Assembly: GCF_016793595.1 (NCBI RefSeq)
Contig: NZ_JAEULY010000015.1
Location: 399,685 to 463,684 of the forward strand
Origin: Phreatobacter sp.
GTDB taxonomy: Bacteria; Pseudomonadota; Alphaproteobacteria; Rhizobiales; Phreatobacteraceae
Direction of reading: 5' to 3'
DNA length: 64,000 nt
Part shown: piece after piece, positions 21,401 to 32,277 of the stretch
How the letters are laid out: every line of letters begins with the position of its first letter
Numbering within the stretch: the first letter of the stretch is position 1
Notes under the pieces: generated by a model
The model's input: the letters and a program-made list of their open reading frames with translations, nothing else
Database searches by the model: none
What the model was told of the DNA's origin: nothing
Translations under genes and position numbers: made by a program

Positions 21401-22545
21401 CGGTCGATGATCCGGCGATAGATGGCGGTCAGCGCGACGAGGTCGGCGACCGGCACGCGCTCGTCCACGGCATGCATGGTCTGGCCGACGAGGCCGAACT
21501 CGATGACCGGGCAATAGTCCTTGATGAAGCGCGCATCCGACGTGCCGCCGGAGGTCGAGAGCTCCGGCCGCCGGCCGGCGACCTCGGCGATGGTTGCCGC
21601 GATCATCTCCACGAAGGGGCCGGGCTTGGTGATGAAGCTCTGCGAATTGCCGCGGGCATAGGCGACGGACGGCGCGATGCCGGGCTTCGCGCAGGCCGCA
21701 GCCACGCCCTCGATCCAGCTCTTCAGCCCATCCAGCGTATGCTCGTCGTTGAAGCGGATGTTGAACCGCCCCACCGCCCTCTGCGGGATGACGTTGGTCG
21801 CGGCATTGCCGACATCGACCGAGGTGATCTCGATGTTCGATGGCTGGAAATGCGCATTGCCGGCATCGAGCGGCTTCGCCGTGAGCCGGGCGAGAATATC
21901 GACAAGAACGGGAATGGGATTGGCCGCGCGATCGGGATAGGCAACGTGGCCCTGCCGGCCCTCGACGGTGACGATGGCCGAGAGCGAGCCGCGCCGGCCG
22001 ATCTTGATCATGTCGCCGAGCGCCTCCGGGTTGCTGGGCTCGCCGACGATGCAGTGGTCGAAGCGCTCGCCGCGCCCATGCGCCCATTCCAGGAGCTTGA
22101 CCGTGCCGTTGACGGAAGGGCCTTCCTCGTCGCCGGTGATCAGGAAGCCGATCGAGCCCTTCGGCCTGCCGCCGTTCGCGGCGAGATGATCGAGGGCGGC
22201 GGCGAGGAAACAGGCAATGCCGCCCTTCATGTCCACCGTGCCGCGGCCATAGAGTTCGCCGCCTGATATCTCGCCGGCGAAGGGGCCGTGGCTCCACCGC
22301 CCGGCATCGCCCGGCGGGACGACGTCGGTATGGCCGGCGAACAGGAGATAGGGCGCCTCCACGCCGATGCGGGCGTAGAGGTTCTCGACGTCCGGCGTGC
22401 CGGGCTCGGAGAAGGTCACGCGCTCGACGGCGAAGCCCGCCGGCCGCAGAACGGCCTCGAGGGCGGCGAGAGCGCCGCCCTCCTCAGGCGTGACCGACGG
22501 GCACTGGACGAGGGCGCGCGTCAGCGCGACCGGATCTGCACTCAT
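21385..22545 (-). CDS. dapE: Succinyl-diaminopimelate desuccinylase
   Basis: A 386-residue M20-family metallohydrolase of lysine and meso-diaminopimelate synthesis. Zinc-site motifs are [10 protein letters not shown] near residue 67, [10 protein letters not shown] near 98 and TGDEEGP near 132; the dimerisation domain covers about 180-290. ATG 22545 was chosen because it overlaps the upstream DUF805 gene stop (ATGA) and gives the standard N-terminus. It is transcribed with dapD, which lies upstream beyond two small membrane-protein genes. Confidence 0.96.
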   Translation of the reverse strand: MSADPVALTRALVQCPSVTPEEGGALAALEAVLRPAGFAVERVTFSEPGTPDVENLYARIGVEAPYLLFAGHTDVVPPGDAGRWSHGPFAGEISGGELYGRGTVDMKGGIACFLAAALDHLAANGGRPKGSIGFLITGDEEGPSVNGTVKLLEWAHGRGERFDHCIVGEPSNPEALGDMIKIGRRGSLSAIVTVEGRQGHVAYPDRAANPIPVLVDILARLTAKPLDAGNAHFQPSNIEITSVDVGNAATNVIPQRAVGRFNIRFNDEHTLDGLKSWIEGVAAACAKPGIAPSVAYARGNSQSFITKPGPFVEMIAATIAEVAGRRPELSTSGGTSDARFIKDYCPVIEFGLVGQTMHAVDERVPVADLVALTAIYRRIIDRYFGA

Positions 22546-22982
22546 GCCTGAACCGTCTCGAGGGGATCGGGGCCGTAGGCGTTCGCGCCCTTGGTGCCTT
22601 CCAGCGCGCCAAGATCGATCAGCAGCCAGATGGCGGCGGCGCCGATGACCAGACCGAACAGGCCGGCGATGAAATAGCCGAGGAAGCCGAAAATGCCGGT
22701 CAGGGTCAGGACCTGGAAGGCGATCGACGCGATGAAGAAGCCCTGGACGAACATCTGGGGATGGCCGCGATCGTTGGAGCGCTTGATCGACACGCAATAG
22801 GCCGGCACCGCGAGGGCGAGGCTGACGAGCGTCGCGAGAATCAGGCTGATCGAGCCGATGATCAGGCCATTGAGCATGCCGGCCACGATCAGCGCGGCGA
22901 AACCGATCCAGAAAGTCTGCCGGCCGATGCGGCCGTCAACGGTGAGCAGAAGCTTCTGGAAGTCGATACCCATGAATTGCAT
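22542..22982 (-). CDS. DUF805 family membrane protein
   Basis: A 146-residue protein with about four hydrophobic segments and the DUF805 pattern: FDGR-like [13 protein letters not shown] at the start, [11 protein letters not shown] in the middle, and a GPDP tail motif. ATG 22982 follows GGAG by about 7 bases; another ATG lies 3 codons in. The function of the family is unknown. It sits between dapE (4-base overlap) and a second DUF805 gene, so it is probably co-transcribed with the lysine genes. Confidence 0.8.
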   Translation of the reverse strand: MQFMGIDFQKLLLTVDGRIGRQTFWIGFAALIVAGMLNGLIIGSISLILATLVSLALAVPAYCVSIKRSNDRGHPQMFVQGFFIASIAFQVLTLTGIFGFLGYFIAGLFGLVIGAAAIWLLIDLGALEGTKGANAYGPDPLETVQA

Positions 22983-23066
22983 TGCAGTCTCCGATCGTTC
23001 AGTCGCCCCGCCAGACACTGGCGGGCATCGGATTACCTCGTCAACGCCGAAGGTTTCAGCGGCGTG

Positions 23067-23534
23067 TCACTGAAGGGGGTCCGGCCCGTAACGATTGGAA
23101 CCCTCCTCGCCGCGCATCAGGCCGAGATCGATGACCAGAGCGATCAGCGCCGCGAGCACCCACAGGCCGAGGATGAACAGGACCGGCCCCATCGGCCCCT
23201 GCGAATCCATGTAGCCGAGCACCTGCAGGAAGCTGACGAGGAAGGCCGGCAGGAAGAAGAACAGGAGATAGAGGTCGGAATGGCCGCGGTCATGCGCGCG
23301 TTTGATCGACAGCGCGAGCGAGGGATAGAGGAAGGCGAGCCCCACCACGGCGGCGGCGGGGTGGCCGCCGAAATCCATGGCGAGGCGGTCGCCGATATAG
23401 GCAAAGACGTTGAGCACCACCGCCCCCCCCCAGAACGGCAGGCGGGGGATGCGCCCCTCGAAGGACAGGAACAGGTAGGACCAGGCGCCGGGCTCCAGCC
23501 AGATCTGCCGGTCGGTCCAGTCGATCCGCGCCAT
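23067..23534 (-). CDS. DUF805 family membrane protein
   Basis: A 155-residue paralogue of the downstream protein with the same plan: FEGRIPRLPFWGG near residue 25, four or so membrane segments, SIKRAHDRGHSD near 77, and the tail NRYGPDPLQ. The shared RGH and YGPDPL motifs suggest tandem duplication followed by divergence. It lies 27 bases after dapD. No function can be assigned. Confidence 0.8.
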   Translation of the reverse strand: MARIDWTDRQIWLEPGAWSYLFLSFEGRIPRLPFWGGAVVLNVFAYIGDRLAMDFGGHPAAAVVGLAFLYPSLALSIKRAHDRGHSDLYLLFFFLPAFLVSFLQVLGYMDSQGPMGPVLFILGLWVLAALIALVIDLGLMRGEEGSNRYGPDPLQ

Positions 23535-23561
23535 GGCCGGCCGCCCTTGCCCGCGCCGCGC

Positions 23562-24404
23562 TCAGTCGCGCAGCAGCTCGTTGATGCCGGTCTTGGAGCG
23601 GGTCTGGGCATCGACGCGCTTGACGATGACGGCGCAATAGGTCGACGGGCCCGGCGTGCCGTCCGGCAGCGGCTTGCCGGGCAGGTTGCCGGAAACGACC
23701 ACCGAATAAGGCGGCACGCGGCCGACGAAGACCTCGCCGGTCGCGCGGTCGACGATCTTGGTCGAGGACGAGATGAACACGCCCATGGCGATGACCGAAC
23801 CCTCGCCGACGACGACGCCCTCGACCACCTCTGAGCGGGCGCCGACGAAGCAATTGTCCTCGATGATGGTCGGGTTGGCCTGCAGCGGCTCAAGCACGCC
23901 GCCGATGCCGACGCCGCCGGAGAGGTGGACGTTCTTGCCGATCTGGGCGCAGGAACCGACGGTGGCCCAGGTGTCGACCATGGTGCCCTCGTCGACATAG
24001 GCGCCGAGGTTCACGAAGGACGGCATCAGAACGACGTTCCTGGCGATGAACGCGGAGCGACGCACGACGCAGTTCGGCACGGCGCGGAAACCGGCCTTGC
24101 CGAACTCGGCCGCGCCCCAGCCATCGAACTTGGACGGCACTTTGTCCCACCAGGTCGAGCCGCCGGGGCCGCCGGAGATCGGGGTCATGTCGTTGAGGCG
24201 GAACGACAGCAGCACCGCCTTCTTCAGCCACTGGTTGACCACCCACTCGCCGCCGGACTTCTGGGCGACCCGCGCCTCGCCCGAATCGAGCAGATTCAGC
24301 GCCGTTTCCACGGCGTCGCGAATCTCGCCCTTCGTCGAAGCGTCCACCGACGCGCGGTTCTCGAAAGCGGCCTCGATGACGGACTGGAGCTGGGCGTGCG
24401 ACAT
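23562..24404 (-). CDS. dapD: 2,3,4,5-tetrahydropyridine-2,6-dicarboxylate N-succinyltransferase
   Basis: A 280-residue left-handed beta-helix acyltransferase that succinylates tetrahydrodipicolinate in the lysine/diaminopimelate pathway. The helical-repeat region covers about residues 100-240 ([45 protein letters not shown]). ATG 24404 gives the usual [14 protein letters not shown] start; the open frame extends 30 codons upstream without resemblance to the family. It is the first gene of the dapD-DUF805-DUF805-dapE set. Confidence 0.95.
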   Translation of the reverse strand: MSHAQLQSVIEAAFENRASVDASTKGEIRDAVETALNLLDSGEARVAQKSGGEWVVNQWLKKAVLLSFRLNDMTPISGGPGGSTWWDKVPSKFDGWGAAEFGKAGFRAVPNCVVRRSAFIARNVVLMPSFVNLGAYVDEGTMVDTWATVGSCAQIGKNVHLSGGVGIGGVLEPLQANPTIIEDNCFVGARSEVVEGVVVGEGSVIAMGVFISSSTKIVDRATGEVFVGRVPPYSVVVSGNLPGKPLPDGTPGPSTYCAVIVKRVDAQTRSKTGINELLRD

Positions 24405-24626
24405 GGGAGGGTTCCGCGCTGGCTGACTAGGCTTGGTATCTTGGCTCAATATCGAATGCCCGGGCCTTGTCTCCGGGCCTCCCGCCCCTGTCAAGCGATG
24501 CCGCGCGCAATCGGGCAGGGCGGCGATGCGCGCAGCGCCGCATAGCCAGAAGCCCCCCCGATCCTGTATGCAGCAGCCAGAAGCGGGCCGATATCGAGCG
24601 CGGCGACCGCACCCTTGCGAGCATTC

Positions 24627-25904
24627 GTGTTACTCGAAATTGCGATCATCCTGGTCCTCACCGTCGTCAATGGCGTCCTCGCCATGTCGGAACTGGCGGT
24701 GGTCTCGTCCCGGCCCGCCCGCCTGAAGGTGCTGGCCGATCAGGGCAGCAGGGGCGCGGAAGTCGCGATCCGCCTCGCAGAACATCCCGGCCGTTTCCTC
24801 TCCACCGTCCAGATCGGCATCACCCTCGTCGGCGTGCTCTCCGGCGCCTTCTCGGGCGCGACGCTCGGCGTGCGCCTGTCCACGTGGATGCAGGATGTCG
24901 GCCTGTCGCAGAACGTCGCGGAATGGCTCGGCGTCGGCGTCGTCGTCGTGCTGATCACCTATCTGTCGCTGATCGTCGGCGAACTGGTGCCGAAGCAGAT
25001 CGCCCTGCGCGATCCCGAACGCGTCGCGGCGAAGGTTGCGCCGGCCATGAACCTGCTCTCGCGTCTCGGCGCGCCGCTGGTCTGGCTGCTCGACAATTCC
25101 GGCCGGCTGATCCTGATGCTGCTCGGACAGCGCGGCAGCGGCGGCGACGGCGTGACCGAGGAAGAGGTCAAGACGATCATCGCCGAGGCGGAGACGGCCG
25201 GCGTCATCGAGCGCGACGAAGGCGAGATGATCGCCGGCGTCATGCGCCTCGCCGACCGCACCGCCAATGCCCTGATGACCCCGCGCCGCGAGGTGGAGGT
25301 GGTCAATCTCGCCGAGCCGCTGGAGACCATCCGCCAGCGCGTGCGCGCCTCGCGCCGCTCGCGCCTGCCGGTGCAGGACGGCGACGCCGATTCGATCATC
25401 GGCGTGGTGCTGGCGAAGGATGTGCTGGAAGCCTTTGCCGCCCGCGCCCGGCCGGACCTTGCCAGCCTCGTGCAGGAGGCGCCGATCGTGCTCGACCGCA
25501 CCCATGCGCTCGATGTGCTGCGCGCCATTCGCGGCAGCCATGTGCACATGACGCTGGTGTTCGACGAGTACGGCCATTTCGAGGGCATCGTCACCGCCAA
25601 CGACGTGCTGGAGGCGATCATCGGCGCGCTCCCCGAGGCGGCCGACGAGGAACTGCCCATCGTCACCCGCGACGACGGCTCGCTGCTCATTTCCGGCTGG
25701 ATGGCGGCGGACGAGTTCGCCGCGCAGCTCGGCATTCCGCTCGATCGCGACGCCGACTTCCAGACGGTGGCGGGCTTCGTCCTCGCCGAGATGCAGCGCC
25801 TGCCACAGGTCGGCGAGAGCTTCGAGAAGGCCGGCTGGCGCTTCGAGGTGCTCGACCTCGACGGCCGGCGCATCGACAAGATCCTGGCAAGCCGGCTGTC
25901 CTGA
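24627..25904 (+). CDS. CNNM/HlyC-CorC family membrane protein with CBS domains
   Basis: A 425-residue integral membrane protein. Residues 1-190 are a DUF21/CNNM transmembrane domain ([21 protein letters not shown] opening, seen here as [20 protein letters not shown]), then two CBS domains at about 205-330, and a C-terminal CorC/HlyC domain at about 345-425. The family is linked to Mg2+/Co2+ efflux or resistance. Start uncertain: GTG 24627 gives the family N-terminus [12 protein letters not shown], while TTG 24615 adds four residues; neither has a strong ribosome site. It is divergent from dapD. Confidence 0.88.
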   Translation: MLLEIAIILVLTVVNGVLAMSELAVVSSRPARLKVLADQGSRGAEVAIRLAEHPGRFLSTVQIGITLVGVLSGAFSGATLGVRLSTWMQDVGLSQNVAEWLGVGVVVVLITYLSLIVGELVPKQIALRDPERVAAKVAPAMNLLSRLGAPLVWLLDNSGRLILMLLGQRGSGGDGVTEEEVKTIIAEAETAGVIERDEGEMIAGVMRLADRTANALMTPRREVEVVNLAEPLETIRQRVRASRRSRLPVQDGDADSIIGVVLAKDVLEAFAARARPDLASLVQEAPIVLDRTHALDVLRAIRGSHVHMTLVFDEYGHFEGIVTANDVLEAIIGALPEAADEELPIVTRDDGSLLISGWMAADEFAAQLGIPLDRDADFQTVAGFVLAEMQRLPQVGESFEKAGWRFEVLDLDGRRIDKILASRLS

Positions 25905-26031
25905 CCGCAAGCCCGGCTTGCGCATTTGCAAGAATCGGATTGCTGGACTCGCGCCGCGACCCATCGCGGCGCATGTTCACCGGCGAGGGCGGACATCGGT
26001 CCGCCGATCCCCCGCGCCGAGGAGGCCTGCC

Positions 26032-26601
26032 ATGTCCGTTTCTGAAGCTGCCGTCTCTGAAAAGTCCGCCGAGAAGAATGATCGCGCCATCGTCTCCGCC
26101 GAGACGCCCCGCGACCCGATCACGGCCGGCGTCCGGATCGGCCATGTCCATCTCAAGGTCGCCGATCTCGACCGCGCGCTCGGCTTCTACCGCGACGTGC
26201 TCGGCTTCGAGGTGACCCAGCGCTACGGCGATCAGGCGGTGTTCCTCTCCGCCGGCGGCTATCATCACCATCTCGGCCTCAACACCTGGGAGAGCAAGGG
26301 TGGTCGTCCGCCGGCGCCCGGCACGACCGGCCTGTTCCACACCGCCATCCTCTACCCCGATCGCGCGGCGCTCGCCGACGCGCTGCGCCGGCTGGTGGAG
26401 GCGGGCATCCGGCTGGACGGGGCGAGCGACCACGGCGTCTCCGAGGCGCTCTACCTCACCGACCCCGACGGCAACGGCGTCGAGCTCTACTGGGACCGCG
26501 AGCCCGCCGACTGGCCGAAGAATGCCGATGGCACGCTCGCCATGGTGACGCGCCGCCTCGACCTTCAGGCGTTGCTGGCGGACGCCCCGCGGAAGGCGTG
26601 A
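26032..26601 (+). CDS. VOC-family protein, catechol-2,3-dioxygenase/glyoxalase-like
   Basis: A 189-residue single-chain VOC protein. The vicinal-oxygen-chelate fold starts at GHVHLKVADLDRALGFYRD near residue 39; metal-ligand candidates are His in HVHLK, His in LFHTAILYPD and Glu in GVELYWDR. It resembles the CatE-like group annotated as glyoxalase or extradiol dioxygenase. ATG 26032 follows GAGGAGG by 6 bases; the frame upstream to 25918 is not convincing. The substrate is unknown. Confidence 0.82.
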   Translation: MSVSEAAVSEKSAEKNDRAIVSAETPRDPITAGVRIGHVHLKVADLDRALGFYRDVLGFEVTQRYGDQAVFLSAGGYHHHLGLNTWESKGGRPPAPGTTGLFHTAILYPDRAALADALRRLVEAGIRLDGASDHGVSEALYLTDPDGNGVELYWDREPADWPKNADGTLAMVTRRLDLQALLADAPRKA

Positions 26602-26712
26602 TGACGCAACAGGTGCGCTTTTCCCGCGCCCCTGTTTCAGGGTTGCTCCGCATTGGCCCCCGCCTGCGCCGGGACTAGCTTCCGCTGGTTCCGGCTCAGA
26701 CGGGAGGGAACC

Positions 26713-26925
26713 ATGTCACGCAAATTCATCGACTGCCGCGAAATGCCCGGCGAGATGGCCTGCACGATCGCGATCAGCGCCGACAGCGACAAGGAACTGC
26801 TGGAGGCCGCCGTCCAGCATGCGGTGACCGTTCACAAATACCAGGACACGCCGGACCTCCGGAAAGCGATCATGGGCTCGATGCATGTCGGCACGCCGCC
26901 GGTGGAGCGGCCGCGCGCCGCCTGA
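26713..26925 (+). CDS. DUF1059 family small protein
   Basis: A 70-residue protein beginning MSRKFIDCREMPG, with the DUF1059 pattern of an N-terminal cysteine strand and ELLEAAVQHAVTVHKY, ending in a proline-rich tail. ATG 26713 follows GGGAGGG by 4 bases. The function is unknown; it ends 7 bases before the convergent oxidoreductase gene. Confidence 0.8.
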   Translation: MSRKFIDCREMPGEMACTIAISADSDKELLEAAVQHAVTVHKYQDTPDLRKAIMGSMHVGTPPVERPRAA

Positions 26926-26932
26926 TTCCCTG

Positions 26933-27943
26933 CTAGGCGTGCAGGCGGATCAGCCTTTTCCCCCGGTTCTCGCCGCGATAGAGCGAGGCGATGGCGTCGG
27001 GCGCCGCCTCGATGCCCTCCAGTACGTCCTCGGCATAGCGGAGCCTGCCTTCGCGGACCCACTGCGCGAGACGCGGCAGCGCCTCGCCGAAGCGGTGGGC
27101 AAAGTCGAAGATGACGAAGCTCTCCATGCGCGCCCGCTTGACCAGCAGGTGACGCTCGGGGCGCGGGCCCGTGGGCCACGGGTCCCAGCTCGGCACCGAG
27201 GCGGTGCCGCAGACGACGACGCGCGCCTTCACGGCGAGATGGCGCATGACGGCGTCGGAAATCGCGCCTGACGTGTTGTCGAAATAGACGTCGACGCCGT
27301 TCGGACAGGCAGCGGCCACGGCGCCCGCGATGTCGTTGGTCGCCTTGTAGTCGATGGCGGCGTCGAAGCCGAAATCCTGAAGGCACTGGCGGACCTTTGC
27401 CGCGCCGCCGGCAATGCCGACCGTGCGGCAGCCCATGATTTTCGCGATCTGCCCGACCGCCGAGCCGACCGCGCCGGCGGCGATGGAGACGACCACGGTG
27501 TCGCCGGGCTTGGGCAGGCCGATGTCGAGAAGGCCGAAATAGGCGGTCAGTCCGTTGATGCCCATGATGCCGAGCGAGGTGGAGAGCGGCAGGTCCGTTT
27601 CCGTCACCTTGCGCTGGACGGCGGAAGCGGGGACGACGGCCAGCTCCTGCCAGCCGAACATGCCGGTCACCTTGTCGCCGGGTGAGAACCCCGGATGCTC
27701 CGAGGCCACGATCTCGCCGGAGGCGAAGGAGCGCATGACCTCGCCGATACCGACCGGCTGCGCATAGTTCGCCACCGCCGAGACCCAGCCGCGCATGGCC
27801 GGCTCGACCGAGAGGAACTGGTTGCGCACGAGGATGTCGCCGGGCTTCAGCGCGGGCGTGTCGGCGGTCTCGATGCGGAAGTGCTCAGCCTGCGGAATGC
27901 CGTCGGGGCGGGCGGCGAGGACGACGCGGCGGGATGTGGGCAT
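26933..27943 (-). CDS. NADP-dependent medium-chain oxidoreductase (YncB/prostaglandin-reductase-like)
   Basis: A 336-residue medium-chain dehydrogenase/reductase of the zinc-independent quinone-oxidoreductase/leukotriene B4 12-hydroxydehydrogenase group. The nucleotide-binding motif is VSIAAGAVGSAVGQIAK near residue 155, and the family N-terminus reads ILVRNQFLSVEPAMRGW. ATG 27943 fits the family; the frame runs 20 codons further with no homologous look. Such enzymes reduce alkenals and enones. The gene is divergent from the SOS-type promoter region. Confidence 0.88.
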   Translation of the reverse strand: MPTSRRVVLAARPDGIPQAEHFRIETADTPALKPGDILVRNQFLSVEPAMRGWVSAVANYAQPVGIGEVMRSFASGEIVASEHPGFSPGDKVTGMFGWQELAVVPASAVQRKVTETDLPLSTSLGIMGINGLTAYFGLLDIGLPKPGDTVVVSIAAGAVGSAVGQIAKIMGCRTVGIAGGAAKVRQCLQDFGFDAAIDYKATNDIAGAVAAACPNGVDVYFDNTSGAISDAVMRHLAVKARVVVCGTASVPSWDPWPTGPRPERHLLVKRARMESFVIFDFAHRFGEALPRLAQWVREGRLRYAEDVLEGIEAAPDAIASLYRGENRGKRLIRLHA

Positions 27944-28034
27944 GGCGATTGGTCCCTGCTGGTTCGGCCGCACAGCAAAGCACGTCACAACCCCATTGGG
28001 CATTGTCCGGACCCGAAATTCTCAGGCCATGTCT

Positions 28035-28063
28035 TGACTTGCGATCAAGAACAAAAATAGAAC
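28035..28063 (+). promoter_or_regulatory. SOS-type promoter with a perfect alphaproteobacterial LexA box
   Basis: GAAC (28049-28052), AAAAATA and GAAC (28060-28063) match GAAC-N7-GAAC, the LexA site of alphaproteobacteria. The same bases form a promoter: TTGACT (28035-28040), 17-base spacer, TAGAAC (28058-28063). LexA bound there would cover the spacer and -10 box. An inverted repeat TCTTGA-N7-TCAAGA (28032-28050) overlaps the -35 box. The + strand product would start near 28070, ahead of the gene at 28199; the divergent oxidoreductase could also be affected. Confidence 0.7.
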
Positions 28064-28198
28064 ATCAATGCACTCGGCAATGCCTTTCCCGCGCAATCCA
28101 AGTTCGCGCGGAGGCCCGGGGCAGCATCTGCATGACAGTCAGACAGAGGATGGGAAAGCCGTGGGCGATGCGCCGCGCGGCCGGGGGAGGACTTTGGC

Positions 28199-28627
28199 AT
28201 GTCGATGGAGCTCTATGTGCTGTCAGATCGGCAGCTTACATCGATTGCGGAGTGGCAGGCGGCTATCGATCAGGAAGGCTTTCGACTGAAGCTGGACGAA
28301 GGGGCCGCGTTCACCGCGCTGGATGGCTATCTACCCGCCCATTTCGGCGCGGCACTGGCCGGCTTCGAGGTCAATCACTGGGACCCTCAGGCGATGAAGC
28401 GCGACGATCCGGAATATGTCGACTTCGTGAAGGACGAGGTTCATCTGCTCGCCTTCCGCTGGGGTGGCAGTGAGCACGAACTGTTCGGCGTCTTTGCGGC
28501 CGCCAGCGCCTATGCCCGCGCAACCGGCGGCTGGGTGTTCGACTGCGAGTCCGGCGAGGCGATGACGCCTGACGCGACCGCTGAATTGGCAAGGAAGTTC
28601 GAGGCGGATTTGCCCAGGGCGGCCTGA
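28199..28627 (+). CDS. Conserved-looking hypothetical protein (142 aa), downstream of a LexA box
   Basis: A 142-residue soluble acidic protein with no signal or membrane segment. It starts MSMELYVLSDRQLTSIAEWQ and contains LLAFRWGGSEHELFGVFAAA and GGWVFDCESGE. Similar small hypothetical proteins occur in proteobacteria without an assigned role; their compact acidic look recalls immunity proteins, but that is only an impression. A strong GGGGGAGG site precedes ATG 28199. The LexA-box promoter lies about 130 bases upstream, so the gene may be DNA-damage inducible. Confidence 0.75.
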   Translation: MSMELYVLSDRQLTSIAEWQAAIDQEGFRLKLDEGAAFTALDGYLPAHFGAALAGFEVNHWDPQAMKRDDPEYVDFVKDEVHLLAFRWGGSEHELFGVFAAASAYARATGGWVFDCESGEAMTPDATAELARKFEADLPRAA

Positions 28628-28662
28628 TCTGAATCCGGCAGGGCGCGGGGAAGGAGGGCCCT

Positions 28663-28973
28663 GTGGCGCAGGAGGGACTTGTCCATGTCCATCGGGATGG
28701 GATGAAGTATTCCTTCGCCGCCGTGCAGGAGTTCGGCTCATCTCACTTCGGCGGACCGCTACAGCACGAGATTGCCGGTGTTCCCTACGATCCCGCGCCG
28801 CTGCACCTCATCGGAAAGCTCGGCGGCGCCATATTCCAGGATTGTCCGGGCTGCCGCCGCCCGCCACCATTGGTCTGAGCCTGTGGGGAAGCGGCGGCGG
28901 CGAGCAGGTCACGCTCGTCTTCGTCTGCAATATCGAACGGCAGACGGTCGAGACCTGCAACGTCTGTGCGTGA
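28663..28973 (+). pseudogene. Small CxxC protein gene, apparently frameshifted
   Basis: A GTG at 28663 with an ideal AAGGAGG site starts a frame that includes LHLIGKLGGAIFQDCPGC and stops at 28876-28878. From about 28860 the adjacent frame reads on as a plausible coding end, LSLWGSGGGEQVTLVFVCN, then IERQTVETCNVCA, with TGA at 28971-28973. A shift between the two frames in the C-rich CCGCCGCCCGCCACC tract (about 28852-28868) would restore one 103-residue protein with CPGC and CNVC. The pattern recalls DUF1963-like proteins. It could instead be a sequencing error or a genuine short protein. Confidence 0.5.
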
Positions 28974-28985
28974 GCGGATCGCCGC

Positions 28986-31323
<2,338 letters not shown>

Positions 31324-31336
31324 TGCGTCCCATCCC

Positions 31337-31432
31337 TCCGCCGGCATGACCCGGATCAGGTTCAAGGGTCGCTACGGGGTTCCCTTCGGAACGTTGCAGC
31401 CTCTCAGCCCCTTCGTCGGGGCCCCCCTTGGA
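31337..31432 (-). promoter_or_regulatory. Thiamine pyrophosphate (TPP/THI-box) riboswitch
   Basis: Read on the minus strand, the conserved THI-box parts occur in order: GGCTGAGA (complement of 31402-31409), then ACCCTTGAACCTGATCC, and CTGATCCGGGTCATGCCGG (complement of 31341-31359). The outer arm is G/C-rich near 31421-31432. It lies in the 210-base gap between thiE and the membrane protein gene, and ends beside that gene's ribosome site, which suggests control by sequestration of the site when TPP is bound. Confidence 0.92.
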
Positions 31433-31533
31433 CGAGGTCCAATCTGGACCTTTGGCAGGCGAAGCGCAAGGCGGCGCGCGCAGGGCGCGTGCGGGAAAAC
31501 CGCAATCCTCGCGGAGGTCTTTTGGGACGGTGG

Positions 31534-32142
31534 CTATTCCCCGGACGGCTCGTGCGCCAGCCAGTCGCGCACCCGCGTCTCGGGGTCATCGGCATTGGCG
31601 ATGTCGGAGACGACCGCGATGGAATCGGCCCCCGCCGCATAGACCTGAGGCGCCCGCTCAAGCGTGATGCCGCCGATGGCGACCAGCGGGATGGCGCCGA
31701 TGCGCTTCTTCCATGCGGTGATGCGGTCGAGACCCTGCGGGCCGAAGCGCATCGTCTTGACGGTAGTCGGATAGATCGGGCCGAGCGCGATGTAGTCGGG
31801 CTTGTGGGCGAGCGCTGTTTCAAGCTCGGCCTCGTCGTGGGTCGACAGGCCGAGGGTGAGGCCCGCGCGGCGGATCGCCGCCACGTCGGCCGTGGCGAGA
31901 TCCTCCTGGCCGAGATGGAGATGGGCGGCACCGGCCGCGATGGCGGCCTTCCAGTAGTCGTTGATCACCAGTTTCGTCGCTGTTCCGGCGACCGATTCCA
32001 CGGCTTCGCGCGCGAGCGCCTCGGCCTGGTGCTCCTCCAGATTCTTCACCCGGAGCTGGATCGTGCCGACGCCGAGGTTCGACAGTTCGATCAGCGAGCG
32101 GATGCTGTCGACGACGGGATAGAAGCGGTCGGGATAAGGCAT
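31534..32142 (-). CDS. thiE: Thiamine-phosphate synthase
   Basis: A 202-residue TIM-barrel enzyme that joins the pyrimidine and thiazole moieties into thiamine phosphate. Family segments are TIQLRVKN near residue 27, LVINDYWKAA near 58, HLGQEDL near 76, YIALGPIYPTTVK near 117 and VAIGGITLERAP near 155. Replacement of the usual phosphate-loop residues is not evident. It is upstream of, and not obviously under, the riboswitch; the thiazole-branch genes are not in the window. Confidence 0.93.
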   Translation of the reverse strand: MPYPDRFYPVVDSIRSLIELSNLGVGTIQLRVKNLEEHQAEALAREAVESVAGTATKLVINDYWKAAIAAGAAHLHLGQEDLATADVAAIRRAGLTLGLSTHDEAELETALAHKPDYIALGPIYPTTVKTMRFGPQGLDRITAWKKRIGAIPLVAIGGITLERAPQVYAAGADSIAVVSDIANADDPETRVRDWLAHEPSGE

Positions 32143-32277
32143 GGCGGGCTGCCCTCGGGAAAGCCCGGCGCCGGATGGGCCGGCCCACTAACCTGTGCCC
32201 CCGCGCGGCGAAGTCAAGAACGAACCGGCGGTCGAACGGCAGACCAGCGCTCGCTCGGCGCCCTCTTGGCCGAGGCG

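Noticed and set aside
19478..22297. A 939-codon minus-strand open frame across def, fmt, truA and dapE
   Set aside because: All the genes it crosses have clear family motifs in other frames; the translation is an antisense or out-of-frame shadow of them.
28132..28198. A possible short gene directly behind the SOS promoter, starting MTVRQRMGKP
   Set aside because: Its frame runs into the well-supported gene at 28199, has no ribosome site, and shows no recognisable pattern.
32143..32277. A second TPP riboswitch ahead of thiE
   Set aside because: The conserved GGCTGAGA and CTGATCC parts are absent there; only a TTGACT-like box is visible.
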